IMG/VR virus record: IMGVR_UViG_3300036766_000170
Span: 1-29,593 of that record
Origin: a virus
Length of the DNA stretch: 29,593 bases
Reading direction: 5' to 3' (one strand)
Under the pieces are notes generated by a model, which saw only the letters and a list, made by a program, of their open reading frames with translations, was not told where the DNA came from and did no database searches. Below, in pieces: positions 1 through 8,272 of this stretch (within the stretch, counting starts at the first letter, position 1; every line of letters begins with the position of its first letter). The translations under genes were made by a program, and so were the position numbers.

Positions 1-1
1 C

Positions 2-187
2 GGATCATACGTTCACTCGAACGCCGATAGCGGCGGACTCGTTGGCGGTTCCGGCGGCGGGGCCTGTCTCACGGTACACGTTCACGTAGCGGGCTCGATC
101 ATTAGCGAGCGCGACGTTACACAGATCATCCGAGACGCAATCCAGCGCGGCGCCTTCCGGGGGATCATTCCAGGAGTGGCTACCTAG
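2..187 (+). CDS. Tail tape measure protein, C-terminal end (partial)
   Basis: The frame is open from the left edge to a TAG at 185-187 and gives 61 residues. A Gly/Ser-rich linker is followed by VHVAGSIISERDVTQIIRDA and then a short helix rich in Gly and Arg. This ending, V-x-V-x-GS-x-xSERDL followed by an amphipathic helix, is typical of tape measure proteins of siphoviruses of actinobacteria; I recognise it by pattern only. Such proteins set tail length and form the inner rod of the tail. The next gene starts 2 bases later and is a tail-hub protein, which fits the usual order of tape measure, then distal tail and hub, then fibres. Most of the gene lies outside the window. The opposite strand is also open here, but that frame has no recognisable content. 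Confidence 0.7.
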   Translation, partial: GSYVHSNADSGGLVGGSGGGACLTVHVHVAGSIISERDVTQIIRDAIQRGAFRGIIPGVAT

Positions 188-188
188 C

Positions 189-3100
189 ATGAAGCAAGCG
201 GAGCTAACAACTTCCGGCGGTCTCCAAACCGACGTATCCCGCGCGCTCGGCGTCCAGGGCGACGGCTACGCCGTACCCGATAGCTCATTCGGGATCTATG
301 AGGCATCAACAAACAAACTCATTAACGGCGGCTTCGAGACGAATACTACGGGATGGCTCGCGACGAGCACGAACACGATCGCAAGCTCGGCGGAACAAGC
401 AAAGTTCGGATCCAAATCGTGCAAGGTTGTTAGCAACAATACGGCGGTATTCGCTAACATCATGGAGCGCTCTACTACCGTCACGCACACGGCGACGAGT
501 TGGGTAGTGTCCGCCTGGATCTACATTCCTTCCAGTTGGAGCGGTACCGGCGTCTTTCGGATCCTGATCACGGGCCTTACTAGCGTCGTCACGGACGAGA
601 CCATAACCGCAAACATGGCGCTTCGCGATCAGTGGCAACGCATTTACACTCGGTATACGCCTAACGCCGGAGACCTAAGCGGCGCCGCGTTCCGGCTCTC
701 GTGTACCTCTAGCGCCGAGATGATCGCGGGCGAGTTCTTTTACCTAGACGGAATCCAGACAGAGAACACGACGGTTCCAACCCCCTACATTGAGACAGAC
801 GGCGCGGAAGCGTCGCGCGTTGTCGGCTCTATCGAGGCTCCTAGCGGACTCATTCACCGGGATCAGTTTTGGGTAGCGATGCGCCTTCGCATGGAGTGGG
901 ATAGCACAGTCCCGCCGTTCGATGGTTCGAGCGCTGATACCCTCTCGGGCTTGTTCTCTTGGGAAGATAGCAACACGAACCGCGTAACAATGGACTATAC
1001 CGCCGGGGCCTTTCGTATCTTCCGGCGTGACGGCGGCTCAACGGGCACGGCAAACAACATCGTAACGGGGTTCGACATAGGCGATTACGTGACTGTGATC
1101 GGTTACGTGACAGCGACACGGCAAGGGATCTCGGTCAACGGCTCCGCCTTTAACGACGTAGCAGCGACGGCGGCTAAAGTGATCGCGGCTAATACCTTCC
1201 GGTTCGGGGATATGCGGTTCACGAACGGCAAGGAACTAGACTCTTCGATCATGTGGGCGGCGGTTGGGCGCGGAACATGCATAGACACGGACGCCGCAAA
1301 GCTCTACGCGCTTGGTACGACGGATCCAACGCAAGCCGACTTCGCCGACACGATGGCGCTTACGATGCTATGGACGTGCGACGACGAGGACACGCTCGTA
1401 GGCGTCTACGGAGATAAGACGTACAAAGTTCTTGTTGATTGGGAAAACAACGGGGCCGAGGGCGGTAAGTCGGATTTCTCATTCGTCGGAGACGACATTA
1501 CCGGCGACGTGTTCCAATGCGAAATGACGCGGGGCCGTGACTACGCTTCGCAGATCGTCGGACGTTCGCAAGCGGGCTCGTTCTCGGCGAACCTGGACAA
1601 CCGCGATAGCAAATACAGCCCCTTTAACGCGGACTCTCCGCTGTACGGGTTGCTCTTACCGGGGCGCCCGTTGCAAGTGCGAGCGGGAGCGACCGAGCTA
1701 ATGAGCGCGGCAAAGTTCGTTGCGGCGTCCTCGCAATACTATCTAGCCGGAGACGTGGGGGCTACGCCGGATCTCGGGAATATCGCGTTCGATGCGGTCT
1801 ATTGGGTATTCCTTGACTCGCTACCGACGGCGGGTAACAACATGGGGCTTCTTTCCAAGCGAGACGGGAGCGGCAAGGGAATACTTCTCTACCTCAATAA
1901 CACGGCGGGAACGATTCGCTTTCACTGGAACGTACAGGACACGGCAGGGACAACAACGACCGACGTTACCGCTACAACGTTCGGCACGCCGGAAACCGAT
2001 ACGTGGTACATGATCCACGTCTACCACGATCCTACCGGCAATGTGATCGGGATCGCGGTCAACAACGGTACGGCGGACACGGCGGCTACAAGCGGCGGAC
2101 TCTTTGACGGAGCCGGAGAGCTTGTACTCGGGGCTGTCTATCAAGGCGGAGCGTCGGCGTTCCTGAACGGCAAGATCCAAGAGGTAGGAATCTGGACGCA
2201 CGCTACGACGTTGTTAACGGCGGACGAGCTTACATGGCTCTACAACGACGGCAACGGACGGCACGCGAGTACGATAGGGTTGGACGGAGACGACGGCGCC
2301 GGGCTCGTCGCTAACCTCTTCGATTGGTTCTCGTTCGAGTACAACGTTACCCCGTTGAATGGCAACCTTTCGGGGTTCAGCTTTAACGGGCTCCTAGCGC
2401 CGATCAATGCGCCTACTACGGACTTCGGTACGCCGACGTTGATCCTTCACATGCTATGGGCCGGAGTCCTCGCGGGCATACAGCCAACGGTACAGGCGGG
2501 GCCGTTCCTTACGGCGACGCTCAAGGCATCCGGGCCGCTCTCCTACCCTGTCCTCGCGGCCCATAACGTGACAGCGATCGCGGGGCCGACATACGATCCG
2601 ATCGTTGGCTTGCTAGAGGCGGCGCTCCCCGGATCGCCCGTGTCTATCGGTAACGTCTCCGAGGCCGATATCGTAGGCGATGCGTCGGCGTTCGACTCCG
2701 GGACGAACAAGGATCTTGAAGCGCTCCGGCAACTCGAAGATACCGAGGGCGGTTTTGTGCTGGAAGAGTACGACGCGGCGATCGGGTTCAAAGGCGGCGG
2801 CGGCTTCGTCTCTGTCCAGGGCCGCGTAGCGCGATTGCAAGGGGAGCGGTTGCTCTCTCAAGCGACGTTCAGCGATCAGACAAACCCGCCCTTCGGCTAT
2901 GTCGGGATCGTTGAGGGGGATCTCTTACAGTCGATCTTTAACTATGTCGCCGTCGGCGCCGGGCTCTCTCAAGATGCAACGTCGATCGCGAAGTATGGAC
3001 AGCGCAACCTAGACGTTGGAACAACGTTCTTTGCCAACGCCTTAGACGAACAAGCATTTTGCGATTACGTGATCTCGCTCTACAAGGATCCGATCCCGAT

Positions 3101-3368
3101 CCTCTCCGTCGATCTCGTCCCGAGCAAGGGCAACGGGCTTCTTACGCAAGCGCTCGTACGACAGTTGAGCGATCGGGTAACCGTCATTGCGGCGAACAAC
3201 ACGGGGCTTGGGATTAGTCAGGACTTCTACGTAGAGGCGATTAGGCATAAGCTCTCGCACGGAACCAAGCTCCATGAAACCTCGTTCGACTTGTCGCCCG
3301 CTCAATCGTACGTCTATTGGGTCTTGGACACGAGCATACTAGGGGAGACTACGCGCCCGTATTGGTGA
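189..3368 (+). CDS. Tail hub / minor tail protein with nested lectin-like domains
   Basis: A 1059-aa virion protein, probably at the tail tip. The ATG at 189 has AGGAG at 172-176, a rather long spacing, and follows the tape measure stop by 1 base. Residues about 45-205 look like a carbohydrate-binding jelly roll (NGGFET...W start). Residues about 215-365 look like a concanavalin/LamG-type domain. From about 412 the typical actinophage hub sequence begins (VLVDWENNG, then RGRDYASQIVGRS, LDNRDSKYSP and LLPGRPLQVRAG). A second LamG-like domain (about 505-690) interrupts this hub. The hub resumes near 711 (FDWFSFEYN) and runs to the C-terminus. In relatives the segment after PLxGNLLPGRPV normally passes straight into a short W-x-G-Y-L-type strand, so the lectin domain looks inserted. 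The likely role is hub assembly plus host-surface glycan binding. Domain limits are estimated by eye. Confidence 0.8.
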   Translation: MKQAELTTSGGLQTDVSRALGVQGDGYAVPDSSFGIYEASTNKLINGGFETNTTGWLATSTNTIASSAEQAKFGSKSCKVVSNNTAVFANIMERSTTVTHTATSWVVSAWIYIPSSWSGTGVFRILITGLTSVVTDETITANMALRDQWQRIYTRYTPNAGDLSGAAFRLSCTSSAEMIAGEFFYLDGIQTENTTVPTPYIETDGAEASRVVGSIEAPSGLIHRDQFWVAMRLRMEWDSTVPPFDGSSADTLSGLFSWEDSNTNRVTMDYTAGAFRIFRRDGGSTGTANNIVTGFDIGDYVTVIGYVTATRQGISVNGSAFNDVAATAAKVIAANTFRFGDMRFTNGKELDSSIMWAAVGRGTCIDTDAAKLYALGTTDPTQADFADTMALTMLWTCDDEDTLVGVYGDKTYKVLVDWENNGAEGGKSDFSFVGDDITGDVFQCEMTRGRDYASQIVGRSQAGSFSANLDNRDSKYSPFNADSPLYGLLLPGRPLQVRAGATELMSAAKFVAASSQYYLAGDVGATPDLGNIAFDAVYWVFLDSLPTAGNNMGLLSKRDGSGKGILLYLNNTAGTIRFHWNVQDTAGTTTTDVTATTFGTPETDTWYMIHVYHDPTGNVIGIAVNNGTADTAATSGGLFDGAGELVLGAVYQGGASAFLNGKIQEVGIWTHATTLLTADELTWLYNDGNGRHASTIGLDGDDGAGLVANLFDWFSFEYNVTPLNGNLSGFSFNGLLAPINAPTTDFGTPTLILHMLWAGVLAGIQPTVQAGPFLTATLKASGPLSYPVLAAHNVTAIAGPTYDPIVGLLEAALPGSPVSIGNVSEADIVGDASAFDSGTNKDLEALRQLEDTEGGFVLEEYDAAIGFKGGGGFVSVQGRVARLQGERLLSQATFSDQTNPPFGYVGIVEGDLLQSIFNYVAVGAGLSQDATSIAKYGQRNLDVGTTFFANALDEQAFCDYVISLYKDPIPILSVDLVPSKGNGLLTQALVRQLSDRVTVIAANNTGLGISQDFYVEAIRHKLSHGTKLHETSFDLSPAQSYVYWVLDTSILGETTRPYW

Positions 3369-3373
3369 TATGC

Positions 3374-3730
3374 ATGAAACGGACAGCGGAGCATAACGCA
3401 AAGATCAGCGCGGCCCTTATGGGGCACGTTCCTACATATCGTCCGGTAACTCATGGTATGACGGGAACGCCGACACACCGGGTATGGAAGCATTTACGCG
3501 AGCGGTGTAACAATCCGAACCGTAAGGATTGGGTGAACTATGGCGGACGCGGGATCCGTGTCTGTGAGCGATGGGAGACCTTCGCGAACTTCCTTGCCGA
3601 TATGGGCGAACGTTCAGCGCCGGGGCTCTCGATAGACAGAATTGACAACGACGGGGATTACGAGCCGGGTAATTGCCGATGGGCGACGCGGACGCAACAG
3701 AACAACAACACGCGCCGCAATCGGAAATGA
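3374..3730 (+). CDS. HNH-like (His-Me finger type) mobile endonuclease-like protein, copy 1
   Basis: 118 aa from the ATG at 3374. An upstream in-frame TTG lies inside the preceding gene and is less likely. The protein has the layout of a common free-standing phage family: HGMTGTPTHRVW near the middle of the N-terminal half, an R-C-N-N-P loop, YGGRGI, an [14 protein letters not shown] block, then IDRIDNDGDYEPGNCRWAT and a Gln/Asn/Arg-rich tail. The ID-x-DN-x-G-x-Y-x-P-x-N-x-RWAT block resembles the HiDGN...N..NL.WVT core of HNH endonucleases. A clear catalytic His is not visible at the usual place, so activity is uncertain. It sits between the hub and fibre genes like a homing gene. A 70-nt stretch (3538-3607) matches copy 3 at 13760-13829 with two differences. 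Confidence 0.7.
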   Translation: MKRTAEHNAKISAALMGHVPTYRPVTHGMTGTPTHRVWKHLRERCNNPNRKDWVNYGGRGIRVCERWETFANFLADMGERSAPGLSIDRIDNDGDYEPGNCRWATRTQQNNNTRRNRK

Positions 3731-3745
3731 GGTAGACTAAACGCT

Positions 3746-4141
3746 ATGGCAAGTGAGTATCAGCGATCGGCGGCATATCGAGTTAGGCAAAGCGTCGCCA
3801 TGCTCGGGAAGCGAAACGCTGTAGGCAATTGCGGGACGCCCGGTAATAGGAACGGGTTAGTTCACGGTATGCGCGGGACGCCGACCTATGACAGTTGGAG
3901 AGGCGCGCGGCAACGGTGTACGAATCCTCGTAATCCTAACTATCCGCGTTACGGCGGGCGGGGGATTACAATCGATCCGCGATGGGAGCGGTTTGAGAAC
4001 TTCTATGCCGATATGGGGGAGCGTCCCGAGGGGCTAACGCTTGAGAGGATTGACAACGCCGGGCCCTACTCGCCCGCTAATTGCCGTTGGGCGACTCGTA
4101 AGGAACAGGCGAACAATCGACGCCAGAAGGAGGCCGCGTAA
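3746..4141 (+). CDS. HNH-like mobile endonuclease-like protein, copy 2
   Basis: 131 aa from the ATG at 3746. It has the same architecture as the preceding gene, with [49 protein letters not shown] and [19 protein letters not shown], ending in a basic NRRQK tail. It is clearly diverged from copy 1 in DNA, so the tandem pair is not a very recent duplication. The TAA overlaps the next gene's ATG (TAATG at 4139-4143). The Shine-Dalgarno GAAGGAGG of the tail-fibre gene lies inside this gene's end, so the gene is fully embedded in the tail operon. The catalytic status is unclear for the same reason as copy 1. Confidence 0.7.
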   Translation: MASEYQRSAAYRVRQSVAMLGKRNAVGNCGTPGNRNGLVHGMRGTPTYDSWRGARQRCTNPRNPNYPRYGGRGITIDPRWERFENFYADMGERPEGLTLERIDNAGPYSPANCRWATRKEQANNRRQKEAA

Positions 4142-5262
4142 TGGCGTACACAACTCCGAGAACGTGGGTTGTAGGGGAGATCGTTACCGCGTCCGAAATG
4201 AACGCGCACATACGGAATAACGTCGGCTTCCTACATGACGGCTTGATCGCTACCGACGGCTCGCCGTCCGTCGCCGTCCAAAACTACCTAATGAACTCGG
4301 GTTTTGATCTCTTCCAGCGACAAGCCCCCGGTACGCTAACGTCCGTCGCCGATGATGTGTACGGCCCGGATCGTTGGAACGTCCTTACGCAAACCGCCGC
4401 GATCCAAGTACAGCGTTCGACGGGTAGCCGGGCGATCAATGATGTTCTACTCAAGCAAAACCAAGTAGCCGCGCAACGGATGGGGATCGAACAGATCATA
4501 GAAGCCGCGCACTCGCAAGCGCTCCGATCGAAGAGCGTTGCCTTTCAGTTTGCTTGTAAGCCTTCAACGACAACGACGATCCGTTACGCGATCCTGGAAT
4601 GGACGGGGACGGCGGATACGGTTACGTCGGACGTTGTACTATCCTGGACGAGTAGCACCTACACGCCTAACAACTTCTTTCTTGCCGCAAGCCTCAACGT
4701 GATCGCCGTCGGTTCGCAATCCGTCGCGTCCGGCGGTTGGACAACGATTACGCCGCTTGTCGGGACGTTCGGCGCATCGCTTAACAATGTGATCGTATTC
4801 ATTTGGACGGAAGGCACGGCGGCACAGAACGTAACGATCGAGATCAGCGAAGCCGTACTCTCTCGCGCATCGGCGACGACGTGGTACCCGCGCTCGCTCC
4901 AACAGGAGATCGCCGACTGTGAGCGGTACTACGAAAAGTCCTACGACATAGATACGCTACCGGGGACGAACACGACGAACGGAGCGATCTACATTTCGTG
5001 TCCCGCTACCGCCGCCTCGGTCGAAATGCTTTCCTCGCACCATTACCGCGTCAACAAGCGCAGTGCGGGATACACGCACACGTACTACGACATAGCGGGC
5101 GCCTCAGGCAAGATTGCCACGCTCGCGGCGGCGGTTGTGACGAACAACGTAACGCCGTCGGCGGGAGTCGCCAAATATATCGGCGGATTTCGTAACGACC
5201 ATGACGACGGGGGCAACATCAACGGCGTTGCAATGCACTTTACGGCGGACGGGGAGTTATAA
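4141..5262 (+). CDS. Tail fibre / receptor-binding protein 1
   Basis: 373 aa. The start [20 protein letters not shown] followed by NAHIRNN is the hallmark of many phage tail-fibre proteins: a short N-terminal attachment segment ending in an N-x-H-(I/V)-R-D/N-N helix. Residues about 40-250 look like a β-rich jelly-roll core (YGPDRWNVLTQTAAIQ, EWTGTAD, VFIWTEGTAAQNVTIEISE). The sequence after about 255 begins with the common CERYYEKSYDIDTLPGTN motif and forms the variable C-terminal tip. The paralogue follows 3 bases downstream. The start is supported by GAAGGAGG about 9 bases upstream. The role, host recognition at the tail tip, is inferred from the family and from position next to the tail hub. 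Confidence 0.8.
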   Translation: MAYTTPRTWVVGEIVTASEMNAHIRNNVGFLHDGLIATDGSPSVAVQNYLMNSGFDLFQRQAPGTLTSVADDVYGPDRWNVLTQTAAIQVQRSTGSRAINDVLLKQNQVAAQRMGIEQIIEAAHSQALRSKSVAFQFACKPSTTTTIRYAILEWTGTADTVTSDVVLSWTSSTYTPNNFFLAASLNVIAVGSQSVASGGWTTITPLVGTFGASLNNVIVFIWTEGTAAQNVTIEISEAVLSRASATTWYPRSLQQEIADCERYYEKSYDIDTLPGTNTTNGAIYISCPATAASVEMLSSHHYRVNKRSAGYTHTYYDIAGASGKIATLAAAVVTNNVTPSAGVAKYIGGFRNDHDDGGNINGVAMHFTADGEL

Positions 5263-5265
5263 GGC

Positions 5266-6360
5266 ATGGCCTACGTTACTCCGCGTACCTGGACAGATGG
5301 CGAAGTGCCAACCGCCGCGATAATGAATCAGGACGTACGCGACAACATAGACATACACTCGGGGATCGTTTCGCCCGACGGCGCGGAAGTCGGCGCCCGG
5401 TTCCGCAACCTGTTACACAACTCCGGTTTTGGTATATGGCATCATACGAACGCCGATAGCCTCACGTCGATCGCTGACGACGTATACGGCCCCGATCGTT
5501 GGTACGGGCTCACACAGACAGCCGCGATCCAGATGCAGCGGAGTGCCGGTAATCGTGCCTTCCGCGATTGCCTGTTGAAACAGAGCCAAGCCGCCGCGCA
5601 ACGGATGGGCCTAGCGCAAATCGTAGAGGCGTGCGAGTCTAAGTGTTGCCGCTCTTCGGCGCTCTCGCTCAAGTTCGCGTGTAAGCCGTCCGTTACAACC
5701 ATCATGCGATACGCGATCCTGGAATGGACGGGTACCGCCGACGCCGTTACGTCCGATGTTGTTCTCGATTGGACGAGCGCGGTATACACGGCTAACGCTT
5801 TCTTTCTCGCGGCGAGCCTCACGGTTGCCGCCGTCGGATCTATCTCATGTGCGGCGGGAGCCTGGACGGACGTAACGACGCTCGCGGCGACGATCTCCGC
5901 CTCGTGTAATAACCTGATCGTGTTCGTATGGACAGAGGGAACCGCCGCCCAAAACGTGACGGTAGAGATCAGCGAACTGATCCTCTCGCGGGAGCAAGAG
6001 CCGGAATGGTACCCGCCGAACATGAGTGAGGACGTAACCAATTGCCAACGGTTCTACGAAGGCGGAATGGGCACGGACGGGACGCTGATTACGTATCACG
6101 TTTACCCCGCCGCCGCCGCGTCGATCGAAATGTTCTCACATTTGAAGTTCAAAACGCGGAAGCGCGCGATACCAACGATCACGCTCTACAGCGCCGGGGG
6201 CACGATCAACAAAATATCCGAGGTTGCGGGCTCCATCGTAGACGTAGTGCCGACAACGGGAGCAATGGCGATCGGGGATAGCGGATGCTCCGTCCAACAC
6301 AACGCGGCGGGGAGCATCAACGGGATCGGCTATCACTACGCGGCGACCGCGGATCTGTAA
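5266..6360 (+). CDS. Tail fibre / receptor-binding protein 2 (tandem paralogue)
   Basis: 364 aa, paralogous to the gene immediately upstream. Shared blocks include the N-terminus (MAYVTPRTWTDGEVPTA, NQDVRDN), YGPDRWYGLTQTAAIQMQRS, AQRMGLAQI, KFACKPS, YAILEWTGTAD, FFLAASL and VFVWTEGTAAQNVTVEISE. Similarity falls sharply after about residue 250. The YYEKSYDIDTLPG motif of copy 1 is replaced by CQRFYEGGMGTDGTL, and the C-terminal tip is different. The pattern is duplication with divergence of the receptor-binding tip, giving two fibre types or a heteromeric fibre. The TAA overlaps the ATG of the next gene (TAATG at 6358-6362). The spacing of 3 bases to the upstream stop leaves little doubt that the two are co-translated. 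Confidence 0.8.
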   Translation: MAYVTPRTWTDGEVPTAAIMNQDVRDNIDIHSGIVSPDGAEVGARFRNLLHNSGFGIWHHTNADSLTSIADDVYGPDRWYGLTQTAAIQMQRSAGNRAFRDCLLKQSQAAAQRMGLAQIVEACESKCCRSSALSLKFACKPSVTTIMRYAILEWTGTADAVTSDVVLDWTSAVYTANAFFLAASLTVAAVGSISCAAGAWTDVTTLAATISASCNNLIVFVWTEGTAAQNVTVEISELILSREQEPEWYPPNMSEDVTNCQRFYEGGMGTDGTLITYHVYPAAAASIEMFSHLKFKTRKRAIPTITLYSAGGTINKISEVAGSIVDVVPTTGAMAIGDSGCSVQHNAAGSINGIGYHYAATADL

Positions 6361-6626
6361 TGGATAAGGTAACGGCTCTCGCGCTTGTCAATTCCGAGCT
6401 AGACCGGGCGCAACAGGACTTCCCCCCGTTCGTTGACTATCACGAGGGCTACGCGAAGCTCTACGAAGAGGTAGACGAGCTATGGGAAGCCGTACGCGGT
6501 AAGAGTCTCGGCGATCCCCAAGAGCGGCGCGTAGCGATGGGCCTAGAGGCGATCCAGGTAGCAGCTATGGCGCTCCGGTTCCTGATCGACTTGATAGGCG
6601 ACGAGGGGACGGGGCCCAATGAGTAG
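6360..6626 (+). CDS. MazG-like nucleotide pyrophosphohydrolase-like protein
   Basis: 88 aa, all-helical. The ATG at 6360 overlaps the upstream TAA and is preferred over a longer frame inside the fibre gene. The segment EGYAKLYEEVDELWEAV gives the E-x-x-E metal-binding pattern of the all-alpha NTP pyrophosphohydrolase (MazG) superfamily. A second helix, EAIQVAAMALRFLIDL, corresponds to the usual second conserved helix, although the expected E-x-x-D pair is reduced to E-A-I-Q. Phage members hydrolyse (d)NTPs or alarmones, or clear modified nucleotides. Here the gene sits between tail-fibre and unknown genes rather than with replication genes, which is unusual. It overlaps the next gene by 8 bases. 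I am confident of the fold class, less of activity. Confidence 0.6.
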   Translation: MDKVTALALVNSELDRAQQDFPPFVDYHEGYAKLYEEVDELWEAVRGKSLGDPQERRVAMGLEAIQVAAMALRFLIDLIGDEGTGPNE

Positions 6627-6813
6627 AGCCTCGGTAATCATCCTTTCCAACGCTCGGCTATCTACGGCGCGCTCGGCGCTATGGAAGGCGGAAGAGTCGT
6701 TGCGGCACGGTAAGGACAAGGAAGCGAAGCAAGAAGCGGCCCAAGCACTCTACGAGATCGAGAGGGCGGCGGCGCAAATCAAGAAGGCGTTTCGCATAGA
6801 GGCGCCCGAGTAG
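6619..6813 (+). CDS. Small helical protein of unknown function
   Basis: 64 aa starting at the ATG at 6619, which overlaps the MazG-like gene's stop by 8 bases. The sequence is almost entirely amphipathic helix and highly charged (SLRHGKDKEAKQEAAQAL, then a second Ala/Glu/Lys helix). No metal-binding or membrane motif is visible. I do not recognise the family. Translational coupling suggests a protein made in similar amounts to its neighbours. Confidence 0.55.
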   Translation: MSRASVIILSNARLSTARSALWKAEESLRHGKDKEAKQEAAQALYEIERAAAQIKKAFRIEAPE

Positions 6814-6838
6814 CACACGAAAGGGAAGAGGCGACGTT

Positions 6839-7645
6839 ATGGGATTCCGAACGTACACGGTAGAGATCCAGAAGGAAGGCGTGATCCAATCGGATCAGCG
6901 CGCGACGTTGGCGATTGACGAGGGGACGGGAAAGGCGATCCTTGACTTCGCGGCGACGTTCCCGAATCACCGTGACATGCAAGCCGACTTCGGCGCCGGG
7001 CTCGATTTTTCCGGGCAAGTGCTACAAGCCGCGATGAACGTGATCCGTGGTATCAGCGTCAACCCGACGCGGGTATCAGGTTGGACGGCGTTTAGCGGCA
7101 CGGTTGACGATGCGCCCGCCCAGGTTTACACGGACTATCGGGAACTCCACACGACCGGCGCCGCCGAAGTTCTCGGGCCGGGCTCTTTCGCCTTTATGGA
7201 TTCCGGCGCCGCGTGTGTAAGCATGTTCGCCGGGCAAGATATCGCCGAGGCGGACGCGGGCTCTACCGTTCTCAGCGCGGGCGACGCGCCCGCCGTCGGC
7301 GTGTTCGCGCGATGGCTGAAAGTCCTACTGAACGGCGAGACGTTCACTCCCGGCGGCGTCGCGGCGGTACAGTTCTTGAGCTTTCAAGCGAACGTTACCG
7401 ACGTGCAAGCCGAAGATACCTCGATATGGAACGTCGAAGTTGCGAGCGGCGGGATCCGATCGCTCTTCCGCTTCCGTCACTCGGCGTCGGAGTTCGCGAC
7501 AAACTTCTTTGAGCTTGATTCGGAGATCGAGCCGATCGTAACGTGGGAGCCTACCATCGTCCCGCAAACGGACGCACCGTCAAAGGGGTTGCGCGTTAAG
7601 GTCGGTAGCGCGGTCTACAACATTCCCGCCTACCTGGTTCCGTAA
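6839..7645 (+). CDS. Putative virion protein of unknown function
   Basis: 268 aa with AAGGGAAGAGG at 6820-6830 as ribosome binding site. The protein is rich in β-strand-forming, Gly/Ala and aromatic residues, with no signal peptide, Cys pairs or enzymatic motifs. The first about 50 residues (FRTYTVEIQKEGVIQSDQ onward) look like a short strand-loop segment. The middle (EVLGPGSFAFMDSGAACVSM) and the end (RVKVGSAVYNIPAYLVP) read like a β-sandwich. Its place downstream of the fibres and upstream of a holin-like gene fits a minor tail or decoration protein. I cannot name the family. The TAA overlaps the next ATG (TAATG). Confidence 0.55.
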   Translation: MGFRTYTVEIQKEGVIQSDQRATLAIDEGTGKAILDFAATFPNHRDMQADFGAGLDFSGQVLQAAMNVIRGISVNPTRVSGWTAFSGTVDDAPAQVYTDYRELHTTGAAEVLGPGSFAFMDSGAACVSMFAGQDIAEADAGSTVLSAGDAPAVGVFARWLKVLLNGETFTPGGVAAVQFLSFQANVTDVQAEDTSIWNVEVASGGIRSLFRFRHSASEFATNFFELDSEIEPIVTWEPTIVPQTDAPSKGLRVKVGSAVYNIPAYLVP

Positions 7646-7836
7646 TGCCCGACATTACACGCGAACACCTAACAGCAAGGTTGGCGTACTACCAACGCGA
7701 AGCGGTTAAAGCGGCGTCGCTCGTTACAGCCAATCAAGCCGCAGCGGAAGCGATCGCGGAGTTGTTGCGGACAACTGACGAGCCCGCGACGAACCCGCAA
7801 GAGCCCGACGATAACCGGGCGCCACTAGGGGATTAA
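7645..7836 (+). CDS. Small helical protein of unknown function
   Basis: 63 aa. An N-terminal helix rich in Ala, Gln and Arg (about residues 5-43, likely coiled coil) is followed by an acidic, Pro/Asn-rich tail. The start codon overlaps the upstream stop, so it is translationally coupled to the putative virion protein. Small coiled-coil proteins at this position in phages are often structural accessories or lysis chaperones, but nothing in the sequence decides this. A short hairpin follows the stop directly. Confidence 0.5.
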   Translation: MPDITREHLTARLAYYQREAVKAASLVTANQAAAEAIAELLRTTDEPATNPQEPDDNRAPLGD

Positions 7837-7852
7837 CGCGGCACACGCCGCG
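7837..7852 (+). terminator. Short GC hairpin after 7645-7836 gene
   Basis: CGCGGC (7837-7842) pairs perfectly with GCCGCG (7847-7852) around an ACAC loop, directly after the TAA. No T-run follows, and the next gene's GAAAGGAAAGA ribosome site begins about 8 bases later. It may attenuate or stabilise mRNA rather than terminate it. Confidence 0.25.
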
Positions 7853-7875
7853 CTAGCAGTTGAAAGGAAAGACGC

Positions 7876-8184
7876 ATGAATACGGAAGCAATAGCGGCGG
7901 CACTCGTAGCCGTCCCGATCCTTGTCGGCATTATCCAGGCGATCAAAGCGCAGTTTGACGATCTCCCCGGCGGGCTGATCCCCCTCGTCGCCGTGGCGCT
8001 CGGGATCGCCTTCACTGTTGGCGGCGCCGCGTCCGAACCCGGTTCCGTCCAGGTGGGAGATCCTACGATGTTCGCGCAGATCGTCGCCGGGATCGTTCTC
8101 GGGCTCGCGTCCAGCGGGTTCTATGACGTGAGTTCTACCGGCGTCGGCACGGTTGCAGCCGTCGTCAAATCGGCGACGAGGTAG
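7876..8184 (+). CDS. Holin-like small membrane protein
   Basis: 102 aa with a good ribosome site (GAAAGGAAAGA). Three hydrophobic stretches are visible: about residues 5-23, 33-51 and 66-84, separated by short polar loops (QAIKAQFDDLPGG and ASEPGSVQVGDPT). The C-terminus is short with a few basic residues. Size, number of segments and location at the end of the tail module before a terminator fit a class I-like holin, which would make the membrane hole that releases the lysin. The lysin candidate, however, lies 13 kb away at 21638, and two other small membrane proteins (26135 and 27671) compete for the role. No experimentally diagnostic motif exists for holins. Confidence 0.5.
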   Translation: MNTEAIAAALVAVPILVGIIQAIKAQFDDLPGGLIPLVAVALGIAFTVGGAASEPGSVQVGDPTMFAQIVAGIVLGLASSGFYDVSSTGVGTVAAVVKSATR

Positions 8185-8206
8185 CTTCCGGCTCCGAGTA
8201 ACGCGA

Positions 8207-8237
8207 GAGAGCCCCTAGACGGCCCGTAGGGGCTCTC
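8207..8237 (+). terminator. Strong hairpin ending the tail/holin operon
   Basis: GAGAGCCCCTA (8207-8217) and TAGGGGCTCTC (8227-8237) form a perfect 11-bp stem with a 9-base loop, 23 bases after the holin-like gene's stop. There is no T-run downstream, which is common for terminators in GC-rich actinobacterial systems. It separates the late tail genes from the replication/nucleotide module, and its symmetry means it could act in both directions. Confidence 0.7.
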
Positions 8238-8272
8238 CGGCGCCATTCTGAGAGGGTTAGGAGTAATCGGGT

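Noticed and set aside
5442-6041. 199-aa minus-strand open frame
   Set aside because: Shadow of the second fibre gene; no start context or motif.
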